Source: Novosphingobium sp. (lineage in GTDB: Bacteria > Pseudomonadota > Alphaproteobacteria > Sphingomonadales > Sphingomonadaceae). From it: a stretch of 64,000 bases of DNA. How positions within the stretch are numbered: the first letter of the stretch is position 1; each line of letters begins with the position of its first letter. The notes under the pieces are model-generated. The model worked only from the letters and a program-made list of their open reading frames with translations, was not told the origin of the DNA and searched no databases. The stretch lies in the NCBI RefSeq assembly GCF_030696665.1, contig NZ_JAUYRV010000032.1:19301-83300 (forward strand). The letters run 5' to 3'. The position numbers and the translations under genes are program-made. Positions 37,619 to 47,180 of the stretch are shown here, in pieces.

Positions 37619-38416
37619 TCAGCCTTTGCGCGCCGCGTCTATCGCGGATTGCAGTTCTTCGGGCGGGACTGCGCCGCTGATGATACGGCCGCCAACGATC
37701 CAAGCGGGCGTGCCATTGATGCCAAGCTGGCGCGCCATTTCAAGGTTGCGCTTCAGCTCGTCTTCCACATCAGAGCGGGCGGCAAAAGCGTTGGCAGAAG
37801 CAATGTCCAGTCCGGCGGCTCCGGCAGCGGCGGCAATGCTGGCGTCAGACGGGCGCGCGCCTTCGAACATGGCCTTGTGATAGGCGGGGTATTTGCCCTG
37901 TGCAGCGGCGGCGAGCGCCATGCGCGCGGCAGGCGCGCTTTCGGGTGCGATGATCGGCAGTTCGCGCACCACCACGCGCAAATCGGGGTTCTTGGCGACG
38001 AGTGTTTCAAGCGCTGCCACGCTCTGGCGGCAGTATCCGCAGGCAAAATCGGTGAATTCGACCAGCGTGACCTTGCCGCTGGGATTGCCGAGAACAGCGC
38101 CGGGGAACGGTGTTTCCAATGCCCCGCGCATCGGCGCGATCCGGGCTTCGGCTTCGCGCGCCTGCAGCCCTTCCATAGCCTCGGGAAGGATTTCGGGGTG
38201 TTCAAGGATGTAGTTGCGAACCAGCCCTTCGATGGCTGCGCGTTCCTTGCCGCTGATCCCGGCACTGGCGAGCGAGGCTTCAAGCTGCGCATCATCGGCT
38301 ACGGGCGCAGTGGCGCGCTGGTTGGCGTACCACCACCCTCCGCCCGCGCCTGCGAGGGCAAATACGGCGGCAGTCGCGGCGAACATGCCGAAGCGGCGGG
38401 GTGGTTTTTCAGTCAT
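37619..38416 (-). CDS. membrane-anchored DsbA family thioredoxin-fold protein
   Basis: A 265-residue periplasmic protein with an uncleaved-looking N-terminal anchor (about 10-30). The redox motif CGYC is at residues 126-129 in EFTDFACGYCRQSV, and the cis-proline loop is GINGTPAWIVGG. The helical N-terminal region (about 45-100) with QLEASLASAG resembles ScsC/Com1-like DsbA proteins. It follows the M48 protease by 9 bp, hinting at a shared periplasmic folding and quality-control role. Confidence 0.9.
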   Translation of the reverse strand: MTEKPPRRFGMFAATAAVFALAGAGGGWWYANQRATAPVADDAQLEASLASAGISGKERAAIEGLVRNYILEHPEILPEAMEGLQAREAEARIAPMRGALETPFPGAVLGNPSGKVTLVEFTDFACGYCRQSVAALETLVAKNPDLRVVVRELPIIAPESAPAARMALAAAAQGKYPAYHKAMFEGARPSDASIAAAAGAAGLDIASANAFAARSDVEDELKRNLEMARQLGINGTPAWIVGGRIISGAVPPEELQSAIDAARKG

Positions 38417-38425
38417 GGCTGCGGC

Positions 38426-39790
38426 CTAGCGCGATTTGCGCTGGCGTTCCATCATTGCGCGGGCGGACATGGCGATATCCTGCGCGCGCAACCAGTCTGG
38501 CGTGCCTTTGGGCAGCGCGGCCTCAGCCGCTTCGGCACTGCGCACGGCATTGCCAAGCTGCATGTTCATCAGTTGCTGCTCTGCGCTGGCAAGACGCGCG
38601 CGGGGAATATCCCCCTTCGCTTCATAAACCACGCCGAGCTGATACCATGTGAACGGATTTTCGCGATCCCGCACCACCGATGCGCGCAGCACTTTCTCGG
38701 CCTCGGCAAAGTTGTCCTTGTCCTCGGTGGCGATCAGCGCATGGCCGAACGTGGTGGCGATCAGCGGAGAGTTGCCAGTCAACGCGGTCGCCCGGCGCAA
38801 GGGGCCGAGCGCATCGGAAGGCCGGCCGGATTCGAGCAGAATCTGGCCTTCAAGCTCAAGGAAATAAGGATTCTCGGGATCGCTGGCGATCAGGGACTTG
38901 GTTTCGGTCAATGCCTTGTCGACGAAGGCTTCCTTGTGAAAGGCATAGGCACGGGCATAACGCGCGGGCACGTCGGTCAGATATTCGGGATAGGCGCGCA
39001 GCGTGTCCTGCGGATCGGCGAGGTAGCCATAAAGCTTGGCCTTTACGCGCTGAAACCGGGCCTGAAGCGCTGCGGGCGGCGGCGTGTTCCATGCCGGATC
39101 GCGCGAATAGGAATCCTGCAGCGTCGATAGGCGGTCGGACGTCATCGGATGGGTGCGGTAGAATTCTGCGTCGGGATTGCTGCTGGCGCTATAGCCGTAG
39201 CGGTATTCCTGATTCTGCAGCTTCTTGAAGAACTCGATCGAACCGCGACCAGAGATACCCGCCTTGGCAAGAAAATCCGCGCCCGCAGCATCCGCCGAGC
39301 TTTCCTGCGCGCGGCTGAAGGCGAGGAACTTGCCCATCGCGGCCTGCTGCCCCGCCATGAACACGCCCATCGCAGCATCCGCCGATCCTGCCGCCGCCGC
39401 AAGGCCGCCCAGCAGCAGCGACAGCACGGTAATGCCGGTGGCAGGCTTCAACCCTTCGTCAAAGCGGATGATGTGGCCGCCGGTGATGTGGCCCAGTTCG
39501 TGCGCGATCACGCCTTGCAGTTCGTTGACGCTGTCTGCAGCGCCGATCAGGCCCGAATGAATGTAGATCGCCTGCCCGCCCGCCACGAAAGCGTTGATCG
39601 AGCCATCGTTGAGCAGGACGAGATCGACGGCATCGGGATTGAACCCCGCCGCCTTGAAGATCGGGGCCGAAGCCTCGCGGAACATCGCCTCCGTCTCGGC
39701 ATCGCGCAGCACGGATTGCGCGGCCGCGCTCTGCACGCAAAGCGAAAGCGCGGCGATGACGGCCAGAACGCGGGAAAAGATGAAGCTCAC
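38426..39790 (-). CDS. periplasmic M48 metalloprotease with TPR region (BepA-like)
   Basis: About 454 residues from the GTG at 39790, which starts a signal peptide (SFIFSRVLAVIAALSLCVQ). The zinc motif is HELGHITGGH, with the third ligand Glu in ESSADAAGADF. A C-terminal half of about 200 residues consists of TPR-like helices (NPYFLELEGQILLESGRPSD). This layout matches BepA/YfgC, which handles misassembled outer-membrane proteins. A DsbA-like gene follows directly, fitting because BepA substrates such as LptD need correct disulphides. Confidence 0.9.
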   Translation of the reverse strand: MSFIFSRVLAVIAALSLCVQSAAAQSVLRDAETEAMFREASAPIFKAAGFNPDAVDLVLLNDGSINAFVAGGQAIYIHSGLIGAADSVNELQGVIAHELGHITGGHIIRFDEGLKPATGITVLSLLLGGLAAAAGSADAAMGVFMAGQQAAMGKFLAFSRAQESSADAAGADFLAKAGISGRGSIEFFKKLQNQEYRYGYSASSNPDAEFYRTHPMTSDRLSTLQDSYSRDPAWNTPPPAALQARFQRVKAKLYGYLADPQDTLRAYPEYLTDVPARYARAYAFHKEAFVDKALTETKSLIASDPENPYFLELEGQILLESGRPSDALGPLRRATALTGNSPLIATTFGHALIATEDKDNFAEAEKVLRASVVRDRENPFTWYQLGVVYEAKGDIPRARLASAEQQLMNMQLGNAVRSAEAAEAALPKGTPDWLRAQDIAMSARAMMERQRKSR

Positions 39791-39800
39791 GGTTGCGGGA

Positions 39801-40757
39801 CTATCCCCCTGCCGCCTGAACCGCAACTGAAGGTGCGGTCACCCGTTGCAGAAACGGCAGCACGGCATCAATCGCACGGGTATCGCGCGAGAATGGTTGG
39901 GCAAACATCATGATGATCTTTTCGTGCGTCACGCCTTCAAGCAGGACCGGTCGGTTGGGCGCCCCCGCTTGCGTCAGCAATTGCGACAGATGCTGCGAAT
40001 TGCGTGGGCGCACCCGCGTATCGGCATCGCCGGTGACCAGCAGCAGCGGCGGAGCATTTTGGCGGGCAAAGTTGATGGGTTGGGTGCCCGCAAGATCAGG
40101 GGCATCACCGAACGCGTTGATCGTGGCGTCGCTGTCCAGCGGCAGGAAATCGAACGGACCTGCCAGCGCCACGGTGCCCCGGATCGCCGTGTCATCAAGG
40201 CCCACAGCCTTGAGCCACTGCGGATCAAGCGTGAGCATGGTGACATTGTAGGCCCCGGCGGAATGGCCCATCAGCGCCACGCGCGACGGATCGCCGCCCA
40301 GCTTTGCGGCATTGTCATGCACCCAGCGCACCGCCGCCGCGCCATCCTGGACCATCGCCGGAAAGCGCGCTTGCGGATAGAGCCGATAACCTGCCAGCAC
40401 CACGGCATAGCCCTTGGCGCAGAACGTGCGCGCGATGAAGCGATAGTCGTGCGGATCGCCCCCGGCCCAGCTGCCGCCGTGAACAAACACCAGCACTGGC
40501 AAGCTGCCCTTCGCACCTTGCGGAACAAACATTTCAAGCTTCTGCGCCGGGTCATCGCCATAGCGCAGATCGGCGACCTGCCGCATCGCGCCATCGCCGC
40601 CATTCAGCAGTTTGTCCGCGCCATCCAGCACGGCCACCGCGTTGTTTTCCAGCGCGCGGCGGAAAGCGTAGACGCTCAACGCACCGATCAGGACGATGCC
40701 CAGCACCGTCCAGCCGATCCAACCCATGCGCTTCTTGCCCTTCACCGCCCGTGCCAT
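39801..40757 (-). CDS. membrane-anchored alpha/beta hydrolase, esterase-like
   Basis: A 318-residue protein with one N-terminal membrane span (about 10-28). The oxyanion segment FVHGGSWAGGDPHDY matches the HGG-type (BD-FAE/hormone-sensitive lipase-like) hydrolases, the nucleophile elbow is GHSAGA, and a probable acid and His follow in TGDADTRVRP and EGVTHEKI. It likely hydrolyses carboxyl esters or acyl-amides. It ends 11 bp before the start of the M48 gene, in the same minus-strand run. Confidence 0.87.
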   Translation of the reverse strand: MARAVKGKKRMGWIGWTVLGIVLIGALSVYAFRRALENNAVAVLDGADKLLNGGDGAMRQVADLRYGDDPAQKLEMFVPQGAKGSLPVLVFVHGGSWAGGDPHDYRFIARTFCAKGYAVVLAGYRLYPQARFPAMVQDGAAAVRWVHDNAAKLGGDPSRVALMGHSAGAYNVTMLTLDPQWLKAVGLDDTAIRGTVALAGPFDFLPLDSDATINAFGDAPDLAGTQPINFARQNAPPLLLVTGDADTRVRPRNSQHLSQLLTQAGAPNRPVLLEGVTHEKIIMMFAQPFSRDTRAIDAVLPFLQRVTAPSVAVQAAGG

Positions 40758-40798
40758 GCGGCGTGGGCTAGCAGGCCAATGCGCGCCGGGAAAGTGAC

Positions 40799-42151
40799 CT
40801 AACCGATCAGGTGACGGGCGGCTTTTTCAAACAGCGCAGCATCGCCTGCCACTTCGCCCAATGCAACGATCTCGCCGCTATCCAGCCGCCGCACCATGAC
40901 CAGGGCGAATTCCGCGCCTTCAGGCGGTGCGATGTCGGCAACCTTGTGAGGGGTCAGCGCGCGCAACGAATCGGCCAGAGCTTCGGGACCACGCTTGGCC
41001 AAGGCCTTGCCTGCTTCCTCTCGGCGCAGGCGGCGTTCGGTGTTGACCACGCCTTTCAGGCCGCCCGGCGCATCGGAAAGATAGGCGGCAAGCGCGCCCT
41101 TGCCGATTCCCGCCCGCTGCGCATGCGTCAGCGCCGCAGCGTATTCGGTCAACCGGGTCTTGTCATAGTCAGCGCCGAACACAAGCTTGACCACCGGAGT
41201 CATCGGCGCGCGGTCCTGCATCGTCAGGCCCGCATCTTCGAGCAGTTCGGCAAAGTCTTCCGGTTCGTCTTGCGCCGCCAGCGCAAAGTCCCAAGCGCGG
41301 CCGATGGCGGAATAGAGCGTGGCGCGGGTGCGGTCTTCGCTGGAATTGGCAGCCAGCGCCAGTTCGCGTGCCGAGGCCAGCCAATCGGCCAGCACTTCCG
41401 GCTCAGGCTCGCTGACCTTTATCGGCAGCGGCAGAATATCGTCATCCAATCCGAACGAGGGTTCGGGGAACGGGCTGAGTTCCAGCGCAACCGGACCATC
41501 GGCCCATGCATCGCCCGCTTCGATCAGCGGGCGGCGTGGCTGCTTCCTGACCGGCGTAGTATCCAGAGCCTGCCCGATTTCCAGCAGCAATTCATCGGTC
41601 GTCGCCTGATCGGCAAGTTCCTTCCAGTTGATCGCACCCATGATGTAATCAATCGCCGTGCCATCCGACGAGAACGGCAGCAGGATGCCGCGATAGAGGA
41701 TGGTGCGGCCATGCTGGTTGACGAATTCCGCCTCGAACCCGATCGGGGCCTGATTGGCGATGATCTGCATGTAATGGTCGGTAATGCGCGAGAGCAGCGA
41801 GCGGCCCGGAACGTGGCTCAGCCGTTCGATTGAACTTGCAGTGCCGCATTCTTCGGCCAGCTTTCCGCCGACGAAAGTGATCGCGGGGTCTTCAATGCCA
41901 TCGTCGAAGTGCAGCAGCACCAGATTGTCGGCAAAGTCGGGATAATCGCCATCCAGCAGCGTGGTGACCAGCGGGAAGGAGTGATTGCCAAGCAGGCTCG
42001 CCCAGTAGTTGTAGGCGCGCACCTGCATGCGGCGCTCGTCCTGGCCGACGACCTGCGGCGGCGGATCGCTCGCCACATCGTCCTCGTAGCCAGCAAGCTC
42101 GAAGTCGGTCTCGACGCTGTTGTCCCGGTCGAAATCGCGCAAAGTATCCAT
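40799..42151 (-). CDS. PAS domain-containing protein with uncharacterised C-terminal region
   Basis: About 450 residues. Residues 45-190 read as a PAS-like module (YNYWASLLGNHSFPLVTTLL, then FEAEFVNQHGRTILYRGILLP and INWKELADQ). Residues 230-450 are helical and have no recognised domain. No kinase, GGDEF or HTH is attached. The ATG at 42151 and a GTG at 42160 are both possible starts. It may be a cytoplasmic adaptor or stress sensor. Confidence 0.72.
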   Translation of the reverse strand: MDTLRDFDRDNSVETDFELAGYEDDVASDPPPQVVGQDERRMQVRAYNYWASLLGNHSFPLVTTLLDGDYPDFADNLVLLHFDDGIEDPAITFVGGKLAEECGTASSIERLSHVPGRSLLSRITDHYMQIIANQAPIGFEAEFVNQHGRTILYRGILLPFSSDGTAIDYIMGAINWKELADQATTDELLLEIGQALDTTPVRKQPRRPLIEAGDAWADGPVALELSPFPEPSFGLDDDILPLPIKVSEPEPEVLADWLASARELALAANSSEDRTRATLYSAIGRAWDFALAAQDEPEDFAELLEDAGLTMQDRAPMTPVVKLVFGADYDKTRLTEYAAALTHAQRAGIGKGALAAYLSDAPGGLKGVVNTERRLRREEAGKALAKRGPEALADSLRALTPHKVADIAPPEGAEFALVMVRRLDSGEIVALGEVAGDAALFEKAARHLIG

Positions 42152-42241
42152 CAAACCCACCTGGTCCCCCTGTGTCCGGGACCGGTCTGGCGCAACTTTG
42201 TGAAGAAGTGCTTAAGTTGCGCCAACAGGGCTTCCGGCGCG

Positions 42242-43114
42242 TTAACGTTTGGCGATAGCCTCGGCCTTGGCGAGAAGCTGTTTACCCTGCGCCAGATGCA
42301 GCAATTCCACCATTTTTCCGTTTATTCTCAATGCGCCTTTGCCGGCGTTGGCAGGATCACCAAAGGCGGCGACAATCGCCTCCGCTTCGGCAACATCTTC
42401 GGCGCTGGGCGCAAACACACGGTTGCACAGGTCAAGTTGCGCTGGGTGAATCAGCGTCTTCCCGTCGAATCCCGAATCGCGCGCCTGCACGCATTCAGCC
42501 TCAAGTCGCGCCTGATCCTCAATCGCGTTGCACACCCCATCGAGGATCAGCAGGCCATGCGCCCGCGCCGCCAGCACCGCCATTGTCAGCACCGGCATGA
42601 ACGCCCCCCGGCCCGGCAACTGGGCAATGCCGCTGTCTTTTGCCAAGTCGTTCAGCCCCAGCACAAACCCGCGCAGCCGGGTGGTGCCGGCGCAGGCAGC
42701 AATGCGTTCCAGCGCCAGCACGGCACGCGGCGTTTCGATCATCACCCACAGCGCAACTTCGGGCGCAAACCCCGCCGCATCCATCGCGGCAGACAGCGCC
42801 TCTACATCCGCCGCATCATCCACCTTGGGTGCCAGCACAGCCTCTACCGGCGCGGCGGCGAGTGCGGTCAGATCGTCATGCCCCCACGGCGTTGCCAGTG
42901 CATTGATCCGCGCAATCAGCCGGCGGTGACCAAAACCACCCGCCTGCGCCTCGGCCACCAGCGCAATGCGCGCATCGGCCTTCGCCTCTGGCGCAACGGC
43001 GTCTTCCAGATCGAGCGCCACCGCATCGCAATCCAGCGTGCGCGCCTTGGCCATCGCACGGGCATTGCTGGCGGGCATATAAAGGACGGAGCGAAGCGGG
43101 CGGGAATCAGTCAA
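42242..43114 (-). CDS. CoA ester lyase, HpcH/HpaI (CitE-like) family
   Basis: A 290-residue TIM-barrel enzyme with a TTG start whose TTGA overlaps the upstream MFS stop. It has the family start LRSVLYMPASNARAMAKA, the acidic metal site LDLEDAV, the RINAL strand with catalytic Arg, and GFDGKTLIHPAQ near the C-terminus. Members cleave malyl-, citramalyl- or citryl-CoA; standalone proteins lacking CitD/CitF are usually malyl/citramalyl-CoA lyases or thioesterases. The exact substrate is open. Confidence 0.88.
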   Translation of the reverse strand: MTDSRPLRSVLYMPASNARAMAKARTLDCDAVALDLEDAVAPEAKADARIALVAEAQAGGFGHRRLIARINALATPWGHDDLTALAAAPVEAVLAPKVDDAADVEALSAAMDAAGFAPEVALWVMIETPRAVLALERIAACAGTTRLRGFVLGLNDLAKDSGIAQLPGRGAFMPVLTMAVLAARAHGLLILDGVCNAIEDQARLEAECVQARDSGFDGKTLIHPAQLDLCNRVFAPSAEDVAEAEAIVAAFGDPANAGKGALRINGKMVELLHLAQGKQLLAKAEAIAKR

Positions 43115-44370
43115 GGTTTGCTCTCCGGTACGGCATCAAGGCGGCCTTCCTCACGCGTGGGCATCGGCGCAAGGAAGTGCATGGCAAGCGACGCGACCAG
43201 CCAGACCGCAGCGGCATGCAACGCCGTGGGAAGGCTGGCAATATCCGCCACCGTTCCCCACGCCCAAGCGCCCAGCGCCATTCCGCCGAAAGTGACAGCC
43301 TGATAGATCGAAAGGCAGCGGCCCAGAATATCTTCGGGACTGCGCAACTGCATGGCTACGTTCAGGCTGGTCATCGCGCTGGCCCAGCCCATGCCGCCCA
43401 GAAACGATGCCGCAATCGCCATAGGAATGCTGGTGGCCGATGCCATCACCACTTGCGCCGCAATGAAGATCAGCGTCGCTCCCGTCACCACCGCCTCGCT
43501 GCCAAAACGCCGCCGCACTTTGGATATGCCAATGGCGGTAAGGATCGATCCGATGCCAAAGCCGCCCAGCATCAGGCCATAATCCAGTTCGGTGCCGCCC
43601 AGCATATCGCGCGCGATGCTCGGCATCAGCGCCTGCAACCCTGCCGCGCCAGAACCGATCATCATGCCCCGCATCAACACTTTGCGGATGGGCGAAGACC
43701 CGGCGCAAAAGCGCAAGCCGCGCCCGATCGCCGCCAGCATCGGCTCGCGCACCGGCGTCAGCGATTCCGGCCGCCACATCGCCAGCACCGCGATCATTCC
43801 GATGTAGCTCACAGCATTCAGCCCAAACGCAACGCTGGTGCTCCACAGCGAAATCAGAATGCCGCCCAGCGCCGGGCCAACACTACGCGCCAGATTGAAC
43901 GAAACGGCGTTGAGCGAAATCGCCTGCGGCAGATCCTTCGGCCCCACCTGCAACCGCACCGAGGCCTGCCACGCCGGGCCATTCAGCGCGGTGCCCATGC
44001 CCACCATCAGCGTCAACGCGAGCAGCGAATACGGACCGATGTTACCGGTGAACGAAAGGCCCGCCAGGACCGCCGACACGATCAACATGCCGGTCTGCGC
44101 CGCCAGCATCACCCGTCGCCGGTCAAAATTGTCGGCAATCGCGCCTGCAAACATGCCCAGCAGCAGAATCGGGATAGTGGCCGATGCCTGCACCAGCGCC
44201 ACCAGAACATGGCTGGTGGTCAATTCCGTCATCAGCCACGCCGCGCCGACCGATTGGATCATCGACCCGATGTTTGAAAACAGGTTCGCTGTCCAGATCG
44301 CCCGGAACGCGGGGTATTGAAATGGTGCCAGCGCGCTTCCCGGGGCAGTCTGGACTTGCTGGCTTGGCAC
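43111..44370 (-). CDS. MFS exporter, EntS-like
   Basis: A 419-residue, 12-span permease with a GTG start that overlaps the upstream stop by one base (TAGTG). The N-terminus PAFRAIWTANLFSNIGSMIQ and motif GAIADNFDRRRVMLAAQ match the enterobactin-exporter-like MFS subgroup. The cargo is unknown. It sits in a tight chain (sterol-desaturase-like, DUF2141, MFS, CitE-like) with overlapping ends, so it may export or import a compound linked to the enzymes beside it. Confidence 0.85.
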   Translation of the reverse strand: MPSQQVQTAPGSALAPFQYPAFRAIWTANLFSNIGSMIQSVGAAWLMTELTTSHVLVALVQASATIPILLLGMFAGAIADNFDRRRVMLAAQTGMLIVSAVLAGLSFTGNIGPYSLLALTLMVGMGTALNGPAWQASVRLQVGPKDLPQAISLNAVSFNLARSVGPALGGILISLWSTSVAFGLNAVSYIGMIAVLAMWRPESLTPVREPMLAAIGRGLRFCAGSSPIRKVLMRGMMIGSGAAGLQALMPSIARDMLGGTELDYGLMLGGFGIGSILTAIGISKVRRRFGSEAVVTGATLIFIAAQVVMASATSIPMAIAASFLGGMGWASAMTSLNVAMQLRSPEDILGRCLSIYQAVTFGGMALGAWAWGTVADIASLPTALHAAAVWLVASLAMHFLAPMPTREEGRLDAVPESKP

Positions 44371-44795
44371 TACAGGTAACGGACCTTCATCTTCATCCGC
44401 ATCGGCGCGCCGGTCACGTCAAAGGCCGCAGCCTCAAACTTCGGCGCAGACATCTTGACCGGGGCATCGCGCGAAAAGCCGAAGCCTTCCTTCGGCAGGA
44501 ACAGCGACTTGTCCATCTTCTTGTTGCTGTTCTCGTCATGCAGCAGGACAATGGCATAGCGGCCCGGCTTCACATCGCGGATCACCAGCGTGCCGGGTTC
44601 GCTGGCCTTGATCGAAACAGAGCGCCGGTTCGGGTCTTTGTCGCACCCTTCCGGAAACAGCTTCGGATTGCTGCTCATGCACAGCCACACCACGCCCTTG
44701 GCGTTGCGAAGCCCGGCAATGTCCACGGTAATCGTGGTTGGCGCAGGGGCATTGGCGGTAAGTAACAGCGGAGCCAGAAAAAGTGCGCGCTTCAT
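44370..44795 (-). CDS. DUF2141 family exported protein
   Basis: A 141-residue protein with a signal peptide (FLAPLLLTANAPA). The DUF2141 core is clear: TITVDIAGLRNAKGVVWLCM, then GTLVIRDVKPGRYAIVLLHD and NSNKKMDKSLFLPKEGFGFS. The fold is probably an Ig-like beta sandwich. Function is unknown. It overlaps the upstream sterol-desaturase-like gene by 4 bp and abuts the MFS gene. Confidence 0.87.
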   Translation of the reverse strand: MKRALFLAPLLLTANAPAPTTITVDIAGLRNAKGVVWLCMSSNPKLFPEGCDKDPNRRSVSIKASEPGTLVIRDVKPGRYAIVLLHDENSNKKMDKSLFLPKEGFGFSRDAPVKMSAPKFEAAAFDVTGAPMRMKMKVRYL

Positions 44796-45502
44796 GGGGC
44801 AGACAGTCCCTTGTCAGTGCCGCAAACCCGGTCCCAGAAACGGAAATAGAGGCCATAGTTGCAGCGGTAGAGTTCATGGTGACGGTTATGATGGCTCGCC
44901 GTTATCAGCCAGTTCCCTGCTCCTGCCTGAACCATCCAGCGCGGAAACATCTCCCAACCCATATGGTTGGTCACGCCCATCACCGTCATGATCAGCAGGA
45001 CAAGGCCCAGCATCCCTGCGTGAATCGGGATCACAAAGACCAGCGCCGGGATCAGCAGCGAAACCACCGCCGCCTCAACCGGATGAAAGTTCATCGCCGC
45101 CCACGCCGTCGGCGGGCGGCTCGCATGGTGGATCGCATGCACCGCCTTGAACACCGCCGGACGGTGCATCCAGCGGTGCGTCCAGTAAAACCACGTGTCG
45201 TGGATGATCAGATAAAGCAGCAGCGAAACCGGCATCCACCACAGCGGGAAGGCCAAAGGGTCGCTGTAAATCCGCGTCCACCCACGCTGCTGCCAGCCCC
45301 ACGCTACCACGCCCGCAGGCACGCCATAAATCGCCGCCGTGGCAAGGCTCCACGTGATTTCAGACCGGATCTGCTTTTCCAGCCCGCGATAGTGCCCCGG
45401 CCGCACTTTGTGCGTGGCCCAGGCAAACAGCCCGCTGATAAGCAGATAGCGCACCGCCACAATCACGGTCATGGCCAGGGCTGAGGCAAATGCGCTGTTC
45501 AT
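44792..45502 (-). CDS. sterol desaturase/fatty acid hydroxylase superfamily membrane protein
   Basis: A 236-residue integral membrane di-iron enzyme. The histidine boxes are HDTWFYWTHRWMH, then HAIHH, and HHNRHH near the C-terminus, with about four hydrophobic spans. Such enzymes hydroxylate or desaturate lipids, carotenoids or hopanoids; sphingomonads often use them on carotenoids and fatty acyl chains. It is first in the tight four-gene chain ending with the CitE-like gene, which suggests a lipid or isoprenoid-modifying unit. Confidence 0.88.
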   Translation of the reverse strand: MNSAFASALAMTVIVAVRYLLISGLFAWATHKVRPGHYRGLEKQIRSEITWSLATAAIYGVPAGVVAWGWQQRGWTRIYSDPLAFPLWWMPVSLLLYLIIHDTWFYWTHRWMHRPAVFKAVHAIHHASRPPTAWAAMNFHPVEAAVVSLLIPALVFVIPIHAGMLGLVLLIMTVMGVTNHMGWEMFPRWMVQAGAGNWLITASHHNRHHELYRCNYGLYFRFWDRVCGTDKGLSAP

Positions 45503-45589
45503 CGCGGGCCGCTATGCCAAGCTTTCACGCGCGCGAACAGCCCTGCCTTGGGGCAGTAAAACCACGGGCAGGACCGTTGCCGCGCGCCC

Positions 45590-46909
45590 TCAATTCTCGA
45601 AATTCACCGGATCAAGGTTCAGCCCCGCCCGGCCATCCGCCGCCGTATGCGCAGGCGCGTGCAGCGGTTCCGCATCCGGGTCCATCGGCGGCTGCAGCAT
45701 GCCTTCCCACTTGGTAATCACCGATGTCGCCACCGCATTGCCCACCACATTGGTCGCCGTGCGCCCCATGTCGAGGAAGGTATCCACGCCCAGCAGCAGC
45801 GCGATGCCCTCCAGCGGCAGGCCGAACTGCGTGAGCGTGGCGGCAATCACCACAAGGCTCGCGCGCGGCACGCCCGCAATCCCTTTGGACGTAACCATCA
45901 GCGTCAGCAGCATCGCAATCTGCTGCCCCACCGAAAGCTCGATGCCATAGGCCTGCGCGATGAAGATCGTGGCAAAGCTGGTGTACATCATCGACCCGTC
46001 AAGGTTGAAGCTGTAGCCCAGCGGCAGCACAAAGCCCGAAATGCGGCGCGGCACGCCGAACCGGTCCAGCTGCTCGAACAGCTTGGGCAGCGCGCTCTCT
46101 GAACTGGCCGTCGAAAACGCCAGCAGCAGCGGCTCACGGATATAGCGCGCCAGCGTGAACACGCGGCCCTTCAGGAAAATCGCGCCAAGGCCGAACAGGA
46201 TGATCCACAGCAGCAGAAGCCCGAAATAGAATTCCGAAACGAACACGCCATATGTCACCACGATGCCCAGCCCGCGCGTGGCGATGACCGATGCCAGCGC
46301 CCCGAACACCGCAAACGGCGCAAAACGCATCACGTAATCGGTGATCTGCAGCATCAGCTGCGCCAGCGCCTCGGCCCCGCGCACGATCGGCGCGCCCACC
46401 TCGCCAATGGCCGAAAGCGCCACGCCCGCAAACAGCGAGAAGACGAGGATCTGCAACACGTTGTTCTTGGCCATCGCGTCCAGCGCGCTGGTCGGGAAAA
46501 TCTCCAGCACGAAATGGCGCAGCGTAAAGTCCGCCGTCGCCAGATCGCCCACCGGCCCGGCCGAGGTGAACTCCAGTCCCACACCGGGCTTGAACAGGTT
46601 CACCAGCAGCAGGCCAAGGCTGATCGAAATGAGGCTGGCGGTAATGAACCACGCCAGCGCCCGCCCGCCAATGCGCCCCAGCGCCGCAGAATCGCCCATG
46701 CCCGCAATGCCCGTCACCAGCGTGGCCAGGATCAGCGGCGCGATGATCATCTTGATCAGATGCAGGAAGATGTCGGGCAGCAGCTTCAGCATGTCCGCAA
46801 TCTCGGCCAGCTTGGCATCGCCCTGCGGATAGCTGGTGTTGAGCAGGTATCCGGTCAGAATGCCCAGCACCATGGCGATCACGATATATAACGTAAGGCG
46901 CTTGGCCAA
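45590..46909 (-). CDS. dicarboxylate/amino acid:cation symporter (DAACS family)
   Basis: About 439 residues from a TTG at 46909, which has GGGGAG 7 bp upstream; a GTG at 46960 has no ribosome-binding site. It shows the DAACS layout: multiple spans, the serine-rich loop AFSTASSESALPKL, and the substrate and sodium site GYSFNLDGSMMY. This family takes up glutamate, aspartate or C4-dicarboxylates with Na+ or H+. The C-terminal tail after EGMLQPPMDP is polar. The AT-rich retron island begins just upstream. Confidence 0.9.
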   Translation of the reverse strand: MAKRLTLYIVIAMVLGILTGYLLNTSYPQGDAKLAEIADMLKLLPDIFLHLIKMIIAPLILATLVTGIAGMGDSAALGRIGGRALAWFITASLISISLGLLLVNLFKPGVGLEFTSAGPVGDLATADFTLRHFVLEIFPTSALDAMAKNNVLQILVFSLFAGVALSAIGEVGAPIVRGAEALAQLMLQITDYVMRFAPFAVFGALASVIATRGLGIVVTYGVFVSEFYFGLLLLWIILFGLGAIFLKGRVFTLARYIREPLLLAFSTASSESALPKLFEQLDRFGVPRRISGFVLPLGYSFNLDGSMMYTSFATIFIAQAYGIELSVGQQIAMLLTLMVTSKGIAGVPRASLVVIAATLTQFGLPLEGIALLLGVDTFLDMGRTATNVVGNAVATSVITKWEGMLQPPMDPDAEPLHAPAHTAADGRAGLNLDPVNFEN

Positions 46910-47180
46910 AAGAATGCTCCCCGCAGGATTGTTGCGCTGGTGACTATCTGACCCCACCACCGCGCAAGTCTAACGACCTTTGCAATTTACCTCAACCAGT
47001 CCGCCGATGCCTTTTGGCTTTGCAGAGCAACAAAACGTCGATGTACGTTTTGGCCTTAAGCCTAGCGTGACGACGCCATACAGCGATCATCGTCTACAAC
47101 GCGATGACATCATGATTAAATTTTATGTAATAAGAGAATTCTCAAAAACCACACAGATTTTGAGCCAAACATATGCTTTT
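46910..47180. other. intergenic region between the symporter and the retron RT
   Basis: A 271-bp stretch. 46910-46990 is GC-rich and holds the symporter promoter region; base composition then drops from about 47000 to the RT stop at 47181. No repeat, tRNA end or transposase remnant was recognised that would mark an insertion point. A 96-codon plus-strand ORF crosses into the RT antisense and is not supported. Confidence 0.4.
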
